This document shows, in pieces, positions 9,434 through 18,651 of a stretch of DNA of 64,000 nt. Numbering within the stretch: the stretch's first letter is position 1; each line of letters begins with the position of its first letter. The position numbers and the translations under genes are program-made. The stretch lies in NCBI RefSeq assembly GCF_900107765.1, contig NZ_FNQY01000017.1, forward strand, positions 43,753 to 107,752, written 5' to 3'. The notes below the pieces were generated by a model. The model saw nothing but the letters and a program-made list of their open reading frames with translations. It had not been told where the DNA came from and made no database searches. The stretch is from Arachidicoccus rhizosphaerae. GTDB lineage: Bacteria; Bacteroidota; Bacteroidia; Chitinophagales; Chitinophagaceae.

Positions 9434-11851
9434 TTATTCAGCCATCATTTCTCTGACGGTCTGAATAATCTGTTCTACATTGGGTTTGCTAAAATAATCT
9501 CCATCGCTGGCATAGGCCGGTTTATGATTTTTCCCTGAAAGTGTTCTCGGGGCCACATCCAGTAACTGGTAGCCTTTCTGGATTTCCATGACATGCTGGA
9601 ACATATAGGCAGAGGCCCCTCCCGGCACGTCTTCATCAACAAACAGTATCCGGCTGGTCTTGGCCAGCGATTGGCGGATCAGATGCTCCGTGTCAAAGGG
9701 CAGCAGCGTCTGCACGTCGAGGATCTCGCAATCAATTCCTAATTTCTCCAGTCGCTGCGCAGCTTCCTGAATGATGCGCAGCACCGAACCGTAGGATACG
9801 ATAGTTATATCGGTACCCAGTCTAAGGGTTTCCGGTATGCCCAGCGGTACGGTAAATTCATTTAAATTATCAGGTAGTTTCTCCTTTAACCGGTAACCGT
9901 TTAAGCACTCAATCATTAAGGCCGGAGTATTGGTCTTTAGGATGGTATTATACATGCCGGCTGCCTGTGTCATATTGCGGGGAACGCAGACATAGAAACC
10001 ACGAAGGGCATTAATAATCATTCCCATGGGAGAACCGCTGTGGAAAATACCTTCCAGCCGGTGTCCTCTGGTACGTACGATAATCGGACAGCTTTGTTTG
10101 CCGGCTGTACGGTAATGTAAGGAAGCCACATCATCACTTAAAGGTTCCAAACCATATAACAGATAATCCAGGTACTGTATTTCGGCAATAGGGCGCAGCC
10201 CTCTTAAAGCCAGGCCAATTCCTTCGCCCATAATGGCCAGTTCCCTGATGCCCGTATCAAAAATCCTTTCTTCCCCATGCTTATTTTGCAGCCCTGCATA
10301 TCCCTGGTTAACATCACCGATCTTGCCCAGATCTTCTCCGAATGCCATTACCGCCGGATTGGAGGCAAAGAGCTGATCAAAGTATTTATTTAAAATTTCA
10401 AAGCCATTAATGGAAGGTGCATCTGCTGGTATATCCGCTGGTATGATCTGGACATTTTTATGAGATTTAGGTCCCCGGTCATATTCATATTTATCATATA
10501 ATACGTTCCACGCTCTGGTGGTCTGCTGCTGGTAATCCAGCAGTGCCCTCGCCGCCGGTACGGTGGTGTTGTATTGCAGGGCTTCCAATGCTTCTGCCAC
10601 TGCTGTTAGGATGTCTTTACGCAGCGGGTCTTTATGGAGTATTAACTGGTCTGCCAGCTGCTGCAGGCGGTCCTTGATTTTAGGTTTGCCGGCGGCTGTT
10701 GATCCCGCAACCTCCTGTATCAATGCGCCTGCTTTTTGAGCTTCTTGAATCAGCGGCTGCACATAAGCTTCCCAGGCTTCGTTTCTGGCATGCTTTACTT
10801 TCTTTTTGGCCTTATGATGAATCTCTTCAATTTCTTCTGCAGTGGCCAGGCCGGTGGAAAGCATCCATTCTTTCATTTTTTTCAGACAATCCCATTCTCT
10901 TTCCCATTGTAATCTTGCCTGGGATTTGTAGCGTTCGTGGCTACCGGAAGTAGAATGTCCCTGTGGTTGAGTGAGCTCCTCTATATGAAAGAGGGCAGGC
11001 GTATGTGTTGTTCTGATTTTTTCGATGGCCGGTTCCAGAACCTCACATAAACTGACATAATCCCAGCCCTTGATCGTATATATATCAATACCATTGGTGC
11101 CCGCTTCTTTTTGAAGGCCTGCCATGGCACTGGAAATAGACCCCTTTGTGGTCTGGCGGCTGGTGGGCACAGAAATACCATAACCGTCATCCCAGACGAA
11201 AGCTGCCAGCGGAACCTGAAGGACGCCGGCTGCATTCATGATTTCCCAGAAATGGCCTTCAGAAGTGGCGGCATCTCCAATGGTGGCAAAGCAGACTTCA
11301 CTGCCGTTATTGGACAGCTTTTTAAACTGCTGTTGCTGTAGGGCCGGATTGTTTCTGAAAGCTCTGGAGGCAAATGCAAGGCCTAATGCCCGGGGCATTT
11401 GTCCTGCAGTAGGGGCCATATCGGAAGCCGTATTTTTCATATCTGCCAATGGAAGCCAATCCCCATTTTCATCCACATTAGGTGTCGTATAATGGCTCAC
11501 CATATTGCGGCCACCGCTCAGCGGTTCATGTTCGATATTGGCATCGGCGTACATTTGAGCAAAAAACTGTTGTATCGTGCCCATGCCGGTTGCAAAGGCC
11601 AGCGTCTGATCCCTGTAATAACCTGAACGAAAATCGCCCGGCTTGAAAAAACGGGCTACTGCCACCTGGACGACTTCTTTGCCGTCCCCGAATACACCGA
11701 ATTTAGCCTTTCCGGTCAGTACTTCTCTGCGACCTAAAAGACTGGCTTCTCTGCTCTCAACCGCTATGCGGTAGTCGTTTAGTACCGAGTCTTTAAAATC
11801 TTCAAAGGACAGCATTTCGTTATTTTCCATATTCATCGTTAGATTTTCCAT
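9434..11851 (-). CDS. Fused alpha/beta E1 component of a 2-oxoacid dehydrogenase complex
   Basis: An 805-residue fusion. The N-terminal half is the E1-alpha TPP-binding domain, with GDAATSEGHFWEIMNAA as the GDG-type thiamine-diphosphate motif and DDGYGISVPTSRQ after it. From about residue 480 the E1-beta part follows (PAVMAFGEDLGKIGDVNQGYAG, TGIRELAIMGEGIGLAL, then the transketolase C-terminal domain with DVQTLLPFD and VDEDVPGGASAYM). It decarboxylates a 2-oxoacid, probably branched-chain 2-oxoisovalerate or pyruvate, and passes the acyl group to a lipoylated E2. E2 and E3 are not in the window. lipA, needed to lipoylate E2, lies 1.7 kb upstream on the same strand but in its own unit. Substrate class is uncertain. 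Confidence 0.9.
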   Translation of the reverse strand: MENLTMNMENNEMLSFEDFKDSVLNDYRIAVESREASLLGRREVLTGKAKFGVFGDGKEVVQVAVARFFKPGDFRSGYYRDQTLAFATGMGTIQQFFAQMYADANIEHEPLSGGRNMVSHYTTPNVDENGDWLPLADMKNTASDMAPTAGQMPRALGLAFASRAFRNNPALQQQQFKKLSNNGSEVCFATIGDAATSEGHFWEIMNAAGVLQVPLAAFVWDDGYGISVPTSRQTTKGSISSAMAGLQKEAGTNGIDIYTIKGWDYVSLCEVLEPAIEKIRTTHTPALFHIEELTQPQGHSTSGSHERYKSQARLQWEREWDCLKKMKEWMLSTGLATAEEIEEIHHKAKKKVKHARNEAWEAYVQPLIQEAQKAGALIQEVAGSTAAGKPKIKDRLQQLADQLILHKDPLRKDILTAVAEALEALQYNTTVPAARALLDYQQQTTRAWNVLYDKYEYDRGPKSHKNVQIIPADIPADAPSINGFEILNKYFDQLFASNPAVMAFGEDLGKIGDVNQGYAGLQNKHGEERIFDTGIRELAIMGEGIGLALRGLRPIAEIQYLDYLLYGLEPLSDDVASLHYRTAGKQSCPIIVRTRGHRLEGIFHSGSPMGMIINALRGFYVCVPRNMTQAAGMYNTILKTNTPALMIECLNGYRLKEKLPDNLNEFTVPLGIPETLRLGTDITIVSYGSVLRIIQEAAQRLEKLGIDCEILDVQTLLPFDTEHLIRQSLAKTSRILFVDEDVPGGASAYMFQHVMEIQKGYQLLDVAPRTLSGKNHKPAYASDGDYFSKPNVEQIIQTVREMMAE

Positions 11852-11937
11852 GCGCTAAAAATAATGTTTTTTTAAAAACTCTTCCCGTTAGCTTTGTTGG
11901 TGTAGTGTTAAACGCTTTAAATCAAAGCTTTACTGTT

Positions 11938-12798
11938 TTAAGGAAGGTTCCCCTGTAAATAGATGATCGCTGCCAGTATGGCCAGTCCGAAACTGATTAA
12001 AGTGCCAATCAGTACATATTCGGTCAGCTTGCGGTCCTTGGCCGCCTTAAGGTCTCCGAATCTGAAAATTGATTTGGCCGCCAAAAGGAAACCAACAGCT
12101 TCCATGTGTCCGTTTATAATGAAAATAAATACAAAAAGTCTTTCTAGGATGCCTATGTACGTGCCGGCATTTTTTAAAGAATCTGTTTCCAGCGCTGTAT
12201 TGTAACTGGGCGTCCAGCCCGTAATCAGCTGCCGGATAATAATAGCCGCCGGGCGGGTCAGAAAGATTATTAATGTAAACAATACAATATGCCCGGGTGT
12301 CCATATTTGCTGTAGCAACAGGTGCAGGCTGTCCAGGGTTTTAGCCCAGGTGCCCTCAGGGGTGGCAGTGACCTGCCATAAAATACTAATCAGTATTATG
12401 CTGACCAGGTGAAAGCATTGGTCATACCAGAACCATCTGCGGATGGATCTGGCCGGATGGGCGTGCGCGGCTGGTAATAGCAAGGTTCTTTCTTTTTCGC
12501 TTTTTAACTGGTCAATAGCGCCATGCAGTAAGGTCAGCAGCAATGCGTAAGGCCAGAAATCCAGACGGGCAATCAACAAAAAAGCCAGTAGTCCGTGAAG
12601 GATAATATGGTACCAGAATACCGGAGATTTGTAGCCTTGCTTTGATTTTTGTCTGGCCCAGCTGGTGGGCTGCAACACAAAATCACCAAGCAGATGGGCC
12701 AGTAGCAGCAGTACGAAGGTCAGCAGCAGGGCCGCATCCGGTGAGCTGGCCATATCCGGACTGCCGGTATTTAAAAAGGGAATGTTTAGGGTTTCCAT
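11938..12798 (-). CDS. DUF3307-family integral membrane protein (SatD partner)
   Basis: A 286-residue polytopic membrane protein, with about six or seven hydrophobic helices. The N-terminal signature LLLAHLLGDFVLQPTSWARQKSKQG followed by HIILHGLLAF and LLHGAIDQLKSE matches DUF3307. It is translationally coupled to the SatD-family gene: its start lies 13 bases inside the end of that gene. The SatD/DUF3307 pair recurs in several phyla; to my knowledge its function is not established. A role as a membrane effector controlled by the cytosolic SatD protein is only an inference from the fixed pairing. Confidence 0.85.
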   Translation of the reverse strand: METLNIPFLNTGSPDMASSPDAALLLTFVLLLLAHLLGDFVLQPTSWARQKSKQGYKSPVFWYHIILHGLLAFLLIARLDFWPYALLLTLLHGAIDQLKSEKERTLLLPAAHAHPARSIRRWFWYDQCFHLVSIILISILWQVTATPEGTWAKTLDSLHLLLQQIWTPGHIVLFTLIIFLTRPAAIIIRQLITGWTPSYNTALETDSLKNAGTYIGILERLFVFIFIINGHMEAVGFLLAAKSIFRFGDLKAAKDRKLTEYVLIGTLISFGLAILAAIIYLQGNLP

Positions 12799-13424
12799 AG
12801 GGTATTCATTTTTTCCTTGAATAACTGAATGGTCTGATCAAGTAGGTCAAAGCCGGATCTTTTAAGTCTTTGGCTGATGGCTGACTGGGCAATATTCAGT
12901 TGAGCTGCCATCTCTGTTTGGGATAACTCCGGATGGACCAGGCAGAGATCCACGATCTCGGCAGAGCCTTGAGACCAGTTGTCTGCCGTGACCAGAACCC
13001 ACTGGAGCAACAGGTTCCAGTTTTTATCCCAGGCCTCATTTTCACTGGCAACGGCCAGGTGAATCCGCCGGTTTTTAATTTCATCGAGTTTACGACCGGA
13101 TAGGATAAAAGCCGGACCGCCTGACTCGGTTAAGGGCGTTGTAAAAGGAGGCTGGCTGTTATCCTGAGCTTCTCCGGGACCTATTCCCATGGCGATTCTG
13201 ATATGTGTATCCGCCTGGGCAATCAGTCTGGCTTTAATTAAAAAAGCCGCCGAAAGTGCGTCTTGAGGCACTGTAAGGCGCAACTGAAATTCATCACCCC
13301 GATAGACCTCCCAGTCTTTACCCTCCTGACCGTACAACTGCAGGGCAGATTTAAGGGCGGGTATCCATTTGGTTTTATCCTGATAAGAGGAACCTACAAT
13401 ATCTCCGGTTAAAACAGCTATCAT
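12786..13424 (-). CDS. SatD-family protein with C-terminal winged-helix domain
   Basis: A 212-residue soluble protein. The N-terminal part (IAVLTGDIVGSS, then YRGDEFQLRL and IRIAMGIGPGE) resembles a nucleotidyl-cyclase/GGDEF-like fold typical of SatD. The C-terminal part (LSQTEMAAQLNIAQSAISQRLKRSGF) is a helix-turn-helix/winged-helix DNA-binding domain. It is first in a two-gene unit with DUF3307. Two palindromes built from TATAAG/CTTATA lie directly upstream, so it probably represses its own operon. Whether the N-terminal domain binds a nucleotide is not shown by the sequence. Confidence 0.85.
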   Translation of the reverse strand: MIAVLTGDIVGSSYQDKTKWIPALKSALQLYGQEGKDWEVYRGDEFQLRLTVPQDALSAAFLIKARLIAQADTHIRIAMGIGPGEAQDNSQPPFTTPLTESGGPAFILSGRKLDEIKNRRIHLAVASENEAWDKNWNLLLQWVLVTADNWSQGSAEIVDLCLVHPELSQTEMAAQLNIAQSAISQRLKRSGFDLLDQTIQLFKEKMNTLWKP

Positions 13425-13432
13425 GAAACAAA

Positions 13433-13452
13433 TATAAGGTTATTTGCTTATA
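13433..13452 (-). promoter_or_regulatory. Putative SatD operator 1
   Basis: Inverted repeat TATAAG-N8-CTTATA, beginning 8 bases upstream of the SatD start codon (ATG complement at 13422-13424). The same TATAAG half-sites recur in operator 2. Likely bound by the winged-helix domain of SatD; this is inference from position and symmetry. Confidence 0.6.
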
Positions 13453-13460
13453 CTAAAAAA

Positions 13461-13508
13461 TATAAGCCAATTCAATTATAATTTTAAATATAATCAAATT
13501 GGCTTATA
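13461..13508 (-). promoter_or_regulatory. Putative SatD operator 2 or lipA terminator
   Basis: A long AT-rich dyad: outer arms TATAAGCCAATT (13461-13472) and AATTGGCTTATA (13497-13508) are perfect, and inner arms ATTATA/TATAAT give a second stem. The outer half-site repeats the TATAAG of operator 1. As RNA it could also fold as the 3' end of the lipA transcript, although it lacks a clean T-run. Confidence 0.55.
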
Positions 13509-13535
13509 AATAGGGTTAGTGAAGCAGGCGAAGTT

Positions 13536-14456
13536 TTATCCGGCCACTCTTTTTTCTTCCAGCCATTTGCCACGGCCATAACCTTTATCGACATGTCTTT
13601 CGCTATGATAGGAAGAGCGAACAAGAGGGCCGCTTTCCACATAGTCAAATCCCAGTTCATAGCCGATTTCTCTGAGCTCTTTGAACTCATCAGGATGTAC
13701 AAAACGAGCCACGGGCAGGTGTTTACTGGTGGGCTGCAGATATTGCCCGATGGTCACTACGTCCACCTGAACACCGGCCAGATCTTTTAAGGTTTCCACG
13801 ATTTCCTCTTTGGTCTCACCAAGACCCAGCATGATACCGGATTTGGTTCTGGAACCACCTTCTTTTAAGATCCGCAGTGTGTCCAGACTTCTGCGGTATT
13901 TGGCCTGGATACGTACCTGGCGTGTCAGTCTCTCTACGGTTTCAATATTATGTGAGATGACTTCCGGGGCGGCGTCAATGACGCGCTGAATATTCTCTCT
14001 GTCTGCTTTAAAATCAGGAATCAGGGTTTCCAGGGTGGTCTCAGGGTTTAAAGCTTTAACAGCTTTAATGGTATTGTGCCAGATAATGGAACCGCCGTCT
14101 TTTAACTCATCCCTGTCAACACTGGTAATGACCGCATGTTTAACTTTCATCAGGCTGATCGCTTCTGCTACGCGCTGCGGCTCATCCCAGTCAACGGCTT
14201 CCGGTCTTCCGGTAGCCACAGCACAGAATCCGCAACTACGGGTACAGATATTGCCCAGGATCATAAAGGTCGCGGTGCCGGCTCCCCAGCACTCACCCAT
14301 ATTAGGACAGTTGCCGCTCTCACAAATGGTATGTAATTTATGCTGATCAACCAGGCCTCGTACGTGCTTGTATTCCTGCCCGATAGGCAGCTTAACACGT
14401 AACCAGTCTGGTTTTTTAACTCTTGGTTTATCGCTGATAACTGGTAATTCCTGCAT
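13536..14456 (-). CDS. lipA: Lipoyl synthase
   Basis: A 306-residue radical-SAM enzyme. The auxiliary cluster motif [13 protein letters not shown] and the SAM cluster motif [10 protein letters not shown] (CxxxCxxC) are both present, as are the family segments [13 protein letters not shown] and [13 protein letters not shown], and a conserved C-terminal [12 protein letters not shown] with the Arg-Ser-Ser-Tyr cluster ligand. It inserts two sulfurs into octanoyl groups on lipoyl domains, supporting 2-oxoacid dehydrogenases such as the E1 encoded downstream. Length is normal. A -7 type box, TACTTTTG on the minus strand at 14572-14579, may be its promoter. Confidence 0.97.
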   Translation of the reverse strand: MQELPVISDKPRVKKPDWLRVKLPIGQEYKHVRGLVDQHKLHTICESGNCPNMGECWGAGTATFMILGNICTRSCGFCAVATGRPEAVDWDEPQRVAEAISLMKVKHAVITSVDRDELKDGGSIIWHNTIKAVKALNPETTLETLIPDFKADRENIQRVIDAAPEVISHNIETVERLTRQVRIQAKYRRSLDTLRILKEGGSRTKSGIMLGLGETKEEIVETLKDLAGVQVDVVTIGQYLQPTSKHLPVARFVHPDEFKELREIGYELGFDYVESGPLVRSSYHSERHVDKGYGRGKWLEEKRVAG

Positions 14457-14928
14457 TATTCATCTAAACTTATCCGTTGATAATCTTTGTGTCCATTTTA
14501 TAAGGACAATACAGCGCGTCTACAGAAAGTACTTCTAAGCGACTGTTACTGCCTTAGGTTGCAAAAGTACATAATTATATATGAAGCGCCACAAGCTCAC
14601 GGATGTTTAGGAAAATCTTCTTTAGGCGTCATCAATTAAATAGAAATGGTATCGATGTATGTATAATTTATTGTATTTTAATTAATTAAGATGGTCTGTT
14701 GTTGGTTGTTTTCATGGAATATCCCTCTTTTAGCAGGATAAACAGGCTCCTTGGCGGCCAGCGGTTTACCTGAGGATAGGGGCTGCGTCAAAAATTAAGT
14801 GCTTTTCAACATCTGATGCGCAGCATGTTAAAAGTAACTACATTTGTTTGGGTAGTTTTTTGACTTCCACTTAAAACAACCTATGTTACTAACTACAAAA
14901 CAGATATCTAAAAATAAAATTATAGAAG
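14457..14928. other. Intergenic region between divergent lipA and OsmC genes
   Basis: 472 bases without a credible gene. On the minus strand, TACTTTTG (14572-14579) fits the Bacteroidota -7 consensus TANNTTTG for lipA; on the plus strand, TACATTTG (14839-14846) fits it for the OsmC gene. Neither has a clear -33 TTTG at the preferred spacing. The middle is AT-rich, with no repeat or RNA motif I recognise. Confidence 0.4.
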
Positions 14929-15333
14929 ATGACCACAGAAATCGTTTATCAGGGAGAATTGAGGTGTAAAGCGACACACGAAAGGAGTAAAACGGTAATC
15001 GCTACGGATGCACCCGTGGATAATAAAGGCAAAGGAGCAGCGTTTTCTCCTTCTGATCTGCTGGCCGTAGCACTTGGAACCTGCATCATTACCACCATCG
15101 GTATTAAAACCGATGACTGGGACAGCTCTTTTGAGGGCACCCGACTGGAAGTTACCAAGATCATGAGTCAGGATCCCCGCAGAGTAGGGCAGCTGGATGT
15201 GGATATTTATCCACCCGTGGGTATCCAACTCGATGATAAACAACGGGAAATCGTCCAGCGGATTGCGCATACCTGTCCTGTAGCGAAGAGTCTGCATGCA
15301 GATTTAGTGCAAAATATTAATTTTCACTGGTAG
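14929..15333 (+). CDS. OsmC/Ohr-family peroxiredoxin-like protein
   Basis: A 134-residue single OsmC domain. The two conserved redox cysteines are present: Cys52 in ALGTCIITTIG and Cys116 in IAHTCPVAKSL. Family members reduce organic hydroperoxides with thiol or lipoyl cofactors. The SPSDLLAVALGTC segment is typical of the YhfA/OsmC branch rather than true Ohr. It stands alone 90 bases before rimO, and its nearness to bacillithiol and lipoate genes fits a thiol-dependent peroxide role, which is inferred. Confidence 0.9.
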   Translation: MTTEIVYQGELRCKATHERSKTVIATDAPVDNKGKGAAFSPSDLLAVALGTCIITTIGIKTDDWDSSFEGTRLEVTKIMSQDPRRVGQLDVDIYPPVGIQLDDKQREIVQRIAHTCPVAKSLHADLVQNINFHW

Positions 15334-15425
15334 GGTGATTTCTACCGGTAAAGCTACCATGAGCTAACTATCCGCTTTATTTGGGCGGGACTACCGATAA
15401 AATCAGTAATTTTGCCACTTATATT

Positions 15426-16739
15426 ATGAAGGCAAGAACGCTAAAGAAAGATAAAGTAAATATTATCACACTGGGATGTAGTAAAAATCTGGTGGATAGT
15501 GAAGTGCTCAGTGGTCAGTTAAAGGCCAATGATATTGATGTGGCCCATGAAAATGAGGTGCTGGATCATAACGTCGTGGTGGTCAATACCTGCGGATTTA
15601 TTGATAAGGCCAAGGAAGAGAGTATTCAGACTATTTTGGAACAGGTTGAGCTTAAAAGACAGGGGGAACTGGATAAGGTCTATGTAACCGGTTGTTTAAG
15701 TGAAAGATACCGTCAGGATCTGGAATCAGAGATTCCTGAGGTAGACGCATGGTTTGGCACGATGGAGCTGCCTTTGATCTTAAAGAAATTTGAGGCGGAT
15801 TATAAAGCCGAACTGTTAGGTGAACGCTTTTTAAGCACCCCTCAGCATTATGCCTATCTGAAAATCAGTGAAGGCTGTAACAGAACCTGTTCTTTTTGCG
15901 CCATTCCTTTGATGCGTGGCGGTCACGTTTCCAGGCCGATGGAGGATCTGGTAAAAGAGGCCGAAAGCCTGGTCAAAAGAGGGGTGAAGGAAATTATGCT
16001 GATTGCACAGGAGTTAACCTATTACGGGCTGGATATTTATAAGCGTCGGGCACTGGCTGAACTGCTGGATAAGCTGGCAGATGTTCCCGGCCTTGAATGG
16101 ATTCGCTTACATTACGCCTATCCCAATAAATTCCCGATGGAAGTATTGGAGGTCATGCGCCGCCGGCCGAATATCTGCAATTATCTGGATATGCCTTTAC
16201 AGCATGCCTCAGATCCGATGTTAAAGGCTATGAAAAGGCAGAGTACACAAAAGGAAATGCAGGAACTGATTGATCAGATTAGGGCTACTAACCCCGGTAT
16301 CTGCCTTAGAACAACGCTGATTACGGGTTTTCCCGGAGAAACCCGGGAAGATGTAGAAGATCTGAAAGCATTTTTGATTAAAAACAGGTTTGACAGGGTA
16401 GGTATTTTCCAGTACAGTCATGAGGAAAATACCAGTGCCTATGAACTGAAAGATAATATCCCCGCCGCTGAAAAACAGCGCCGCGCAGAAGAAATCATGG
16501 AAGTGCAACAAGAGATTTCTCTTGAAAAAAATATGGAAAAGATCGGTCAGACCCTTCGGGTGCTGATTGATAAAAAAGAAGCCGGCCGCTATTTGGGCCG
16601 TACCGAATTTGATAGCGTGGAAGTCGATAATGAAGTGGTTGTTCAGTCTGACAGCGCGCTGTTACCCGGAGATTTTGTAATGGTGAAAATCACCAAGGCT
16701 TATGATTATGATTTGGAAGGAGTGGTAGTCGCTGAATAA
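15426..16739 (+). CDS. rimO: Ribosomal protein S12 methylthiotransferase RimO
   Basis: About 437 residues from ATG 15426; an upstream TTG frame from 15381 is open but lacks family similarity. The three-part layout is clear: N-terminal UPF0004 domain (NIITLGCSKNLVDSEVLSGQL, NTCGFIDKAKEES), radical-SAM core with CNRTCSFCAIP (CxxxCxxC), and C-terminal TRAM domain. RimO methylthiolates Asp of ribosomal protein S12. The LVDSEV and ESIQTILE signatures favour RimO over MiaB. A -7 like box TAATTTTG lies at 15407-15414, close to the start, which would give a very short leader. Confidence 0.95.
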   Translation: MKARTLKKDKVNIITLGCSKNLVDSEVLSGQLKANDIDVAHENEVLDHNVVVVNTCGFIDKAKEESIQTILEQVELKRQGELDKVYVTGCLSERYRQDLESEIPEVDAWFGTMELPLILKKFEADYKAELLGERFLSTPQHYAYLKISEGCNRTCSFCAIPLMRGGHVSRPMEDLVKEAESLVKRGVKEIMLIAQELTYYGLDIYKRRALAELLDKLADVPGLEWIRLHYAYPNKFPMEVLEVMRRRPNICNYLDMPLQHASDPMLKAMKRQSTQKEMQELIDQIRATNPGICLRTTLITGFPGETREDVEDLKAFLIKNRFDRVGIFQYSHEENTSAYELKDNIPAAEKQRRAEEIMEVQQEISLEKNMEKIGQTLRVLIDKKEAGRYLGRTEFDSVEVDNEVVVQSDSALLPGDFVMVKITKAYDYDLEGVVVAE

Positions 16740-16852
16740 GACAAAGGCCGGCCGAGCCGGCAGTGAGGGTTTTATTTGGAGCAGTGTAGTAAATTATAAT
16801 GGTTATCGTTTTGTGGGTTATCTGAAAAGAACCCTATAAAGCAGTCCGAAGC

Positions 16853-18622
16853 ATGGCAGTAGATAATAAGGGTAAGATAGATATAGAAATTTCGAAGGAT
16901 TTAAACCCGGAGGATTGTCCCCCCGGGACATATTTGAATATCGATTACGCTGAAACGAACTATTTTTCCAAAATTGCACTGGATTATATCCAGGGAGCTG
17001 AGACGCTCAGGCCTTTTTATGAACACTTACCCAATAAGGAAGGCCTGGAGGCTGCTATTCAGATCAAACAGCATTACCCCCGGGAAAACAGACAGGTACT
17101 GGTAGATAACCTGAGAGGTCATTATAATTACGGTCATGAAAAATCGGCGGCAAATGACGGTTTGCGCCCTGTATTGCCAGTGCAGGCTAAAGTGCAGCAA
17201 AATATAGAAGCACTTTTATCCAAAGATACTTTTGCCATAACAACCGCACACCAGCCCGTTATTTTTGGCGGACCTTTATATCTGATATATAAAATATTGC
17301 ATGTTATACAGCTGGCTGAAAAACTAAACGACCAGTATCAGTCCGAGGGAAAATACTTTGTGCCTTTTTATTACATGGGCAGTGAAGATGCTGATCTGGA
17401 AGAAATCGGCCAGATGCAGGTAGACGGCAAATTGTATAAATGGGAAACCGCGCAATCCGGCCCGGTAGGCAGGATGCTGGTGGATAAGGCGTTGCTTGCG
17501 TTAATAGATGAATTGTACGGACAAATAGGTGTCCAGATCCACGGGCCTGCATTTATAAGGATTTTAAAAGACGCTTATCAGGAAGGCCGCACCATCCAGC
17601 AGGCGAGCTTTGCTTTTATTCATCAACTATTTGGTCACTACGGCCTGCTGATATTAATGCCGGACGACGGGGCACTCAAAAAAAACTTTGAAGCTGTCGT
17701 GGTTAAAGAATTAAAAGAGCATTTTTCTCATAAAGCCCTTGAAAATACAACTGTCGCCATTGAAAAGGCAGGGTATAAAGTACAGACACATGGCCGCCCC
17801 ATTAATTTATTTTATCAGCCGGATCACGAGCGGCTGCGTATTATCGATGCAGGGGATCATTTTGAAATTGAAGGACGTACTGTCTTAAAATCATCTGCAG
17901 AACTCTTAAAGGAGGTAAAAGACCAACCGGCGCTCTTTAGCGGCAATGTCGTTCTCAGAGGGCCTTTTCAGGAAACCGTACTTCCGGATATTGCGTTTAT
18001 AGGGGGTGGGGGAGAACTGGCCTATTGGCTGGAAATGAAAGGTGTATATGAAGCAGTGGGGGTTCCCTATCCGGTATTACTGCTGAGAAACTCATTTTTA
18101 TTAATCAGCCCTGAGCAAAAAAAGGTGATGGATAAACTGGGGCTGAGTCCAAAGGATTTGTTTTTGCCCCTGCATAAGCTGCAGGACCTGCTGCTTGAGA
18201 ACAGCGGCCAGGCAGTAGATCTGGAAAATGAATTGCATCGCTTACAGGTTATTTACGGCCAGTTGCAGCAAAAGGCAGCTGCAGTGGATCCCACGCTAAA
18301 CGCGCATGTTGCCGCTCTTTATAAAGGGGCCCAGCATAAAGCGCAAAGGCTGCAGACCAAAATGAAATCCAGTCAGCGTAAAAAGCTAAAAACGGAAACC
18401 AGTCAGATACAATTGCTCAAACAGCATTTATTTCCGGGAGGCAGTCTGCAGGAAAGAACGGAAAATGTAGCGGGATTTTATAGCCGCTATGGCAGTTGTT
18501 TATTGGATATAATAAAAGAAGCCAGCGGTACAACTGAGCAACAATTCGGGATTATATACCTGCCTGAGACCGAGCGTCCGGATCCAAGGGATCTGGGAAG
18601 GATTAAGACTTCCGAAGTATAA
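16853..18622 (+). CDS. bshC: Bacillithiol biosynthesis cysteine-adding enzyme BshC
   Basis: A 589-residue protein matching BshC: TTAHQPVIFGGPLYLIYKILH near residue 130 (the Rossmann-like nucleotide site), MGSEDADLEEIGQM, IAFIGGGGELAYWLEMKGVY, and a C-terminal coiled coil around residues 460-520 that in BshC drives dimerisation. It joins Cys to glucosaminyl-malate, the last step of bacillithiol synthesis. bshA and bshB are not in the window. Bacillithiol is the main small thiol in many Bacteroidota and Firmicutes, so this gene also helps place the organism. Confidence 0.94.
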   Translation: MAVDNKGKIDIEISKDLNPEDCPPGTYLNIDYAETNYFSKIALDYIQGAETLRPFYEHLPNKEGLEAAIQIKQHYPRENRQVLVDNLRGHYNYGHEKSAANDGLRPVLPVQAKVQQNIEALLSKDTFAITTAHQPVIFGGPLYLIYKILHVIQLAEKLNDQYQSEGKYFVPFYYMGSEDADLEEIGQMQVDGKLYKWETAQSGPVGRMLVDKALLALIDELYGQIGVQIHGPAFIRILKDAYQEGRTIQQASFAFIHQLFGHYGLLILMPDDGALKKNFEAVVVKELKEHFSHKALENTTVAIEKAGYKVQTHGRPINLFYQPDHERLRIIDAGDHFEIEGRTVLKSSAELLKEVKDQPALFSGNVVLRGPFQETVLPDIAFIGGGGELAYWLEMKGVYEAVGVPYPVLLLRNSFLLISPEQKKVMDKLGLSPKDLFLPLHKLQDLLLENSGQAVDLENELHRLQVIYGQLQQKAAAVDPTLNAHVAALYKGAQHKAQRLQTKMKSSQRKKLKTETSQIQLLKQHLFPGGSLQERTENVAGFYSRYGSCLLDIIKEASGTTEQQFGIIYLPETERPDPRDLGRIKTSEV

Positions 18623-18651
18623 GGGGTATCAGTGAATATGTATGGCACTGG

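Noticed and set aside
14800..14860. Riboswitch or small RNA before the OsmC gene
   Set aside because: No conserved fold could be drawn.
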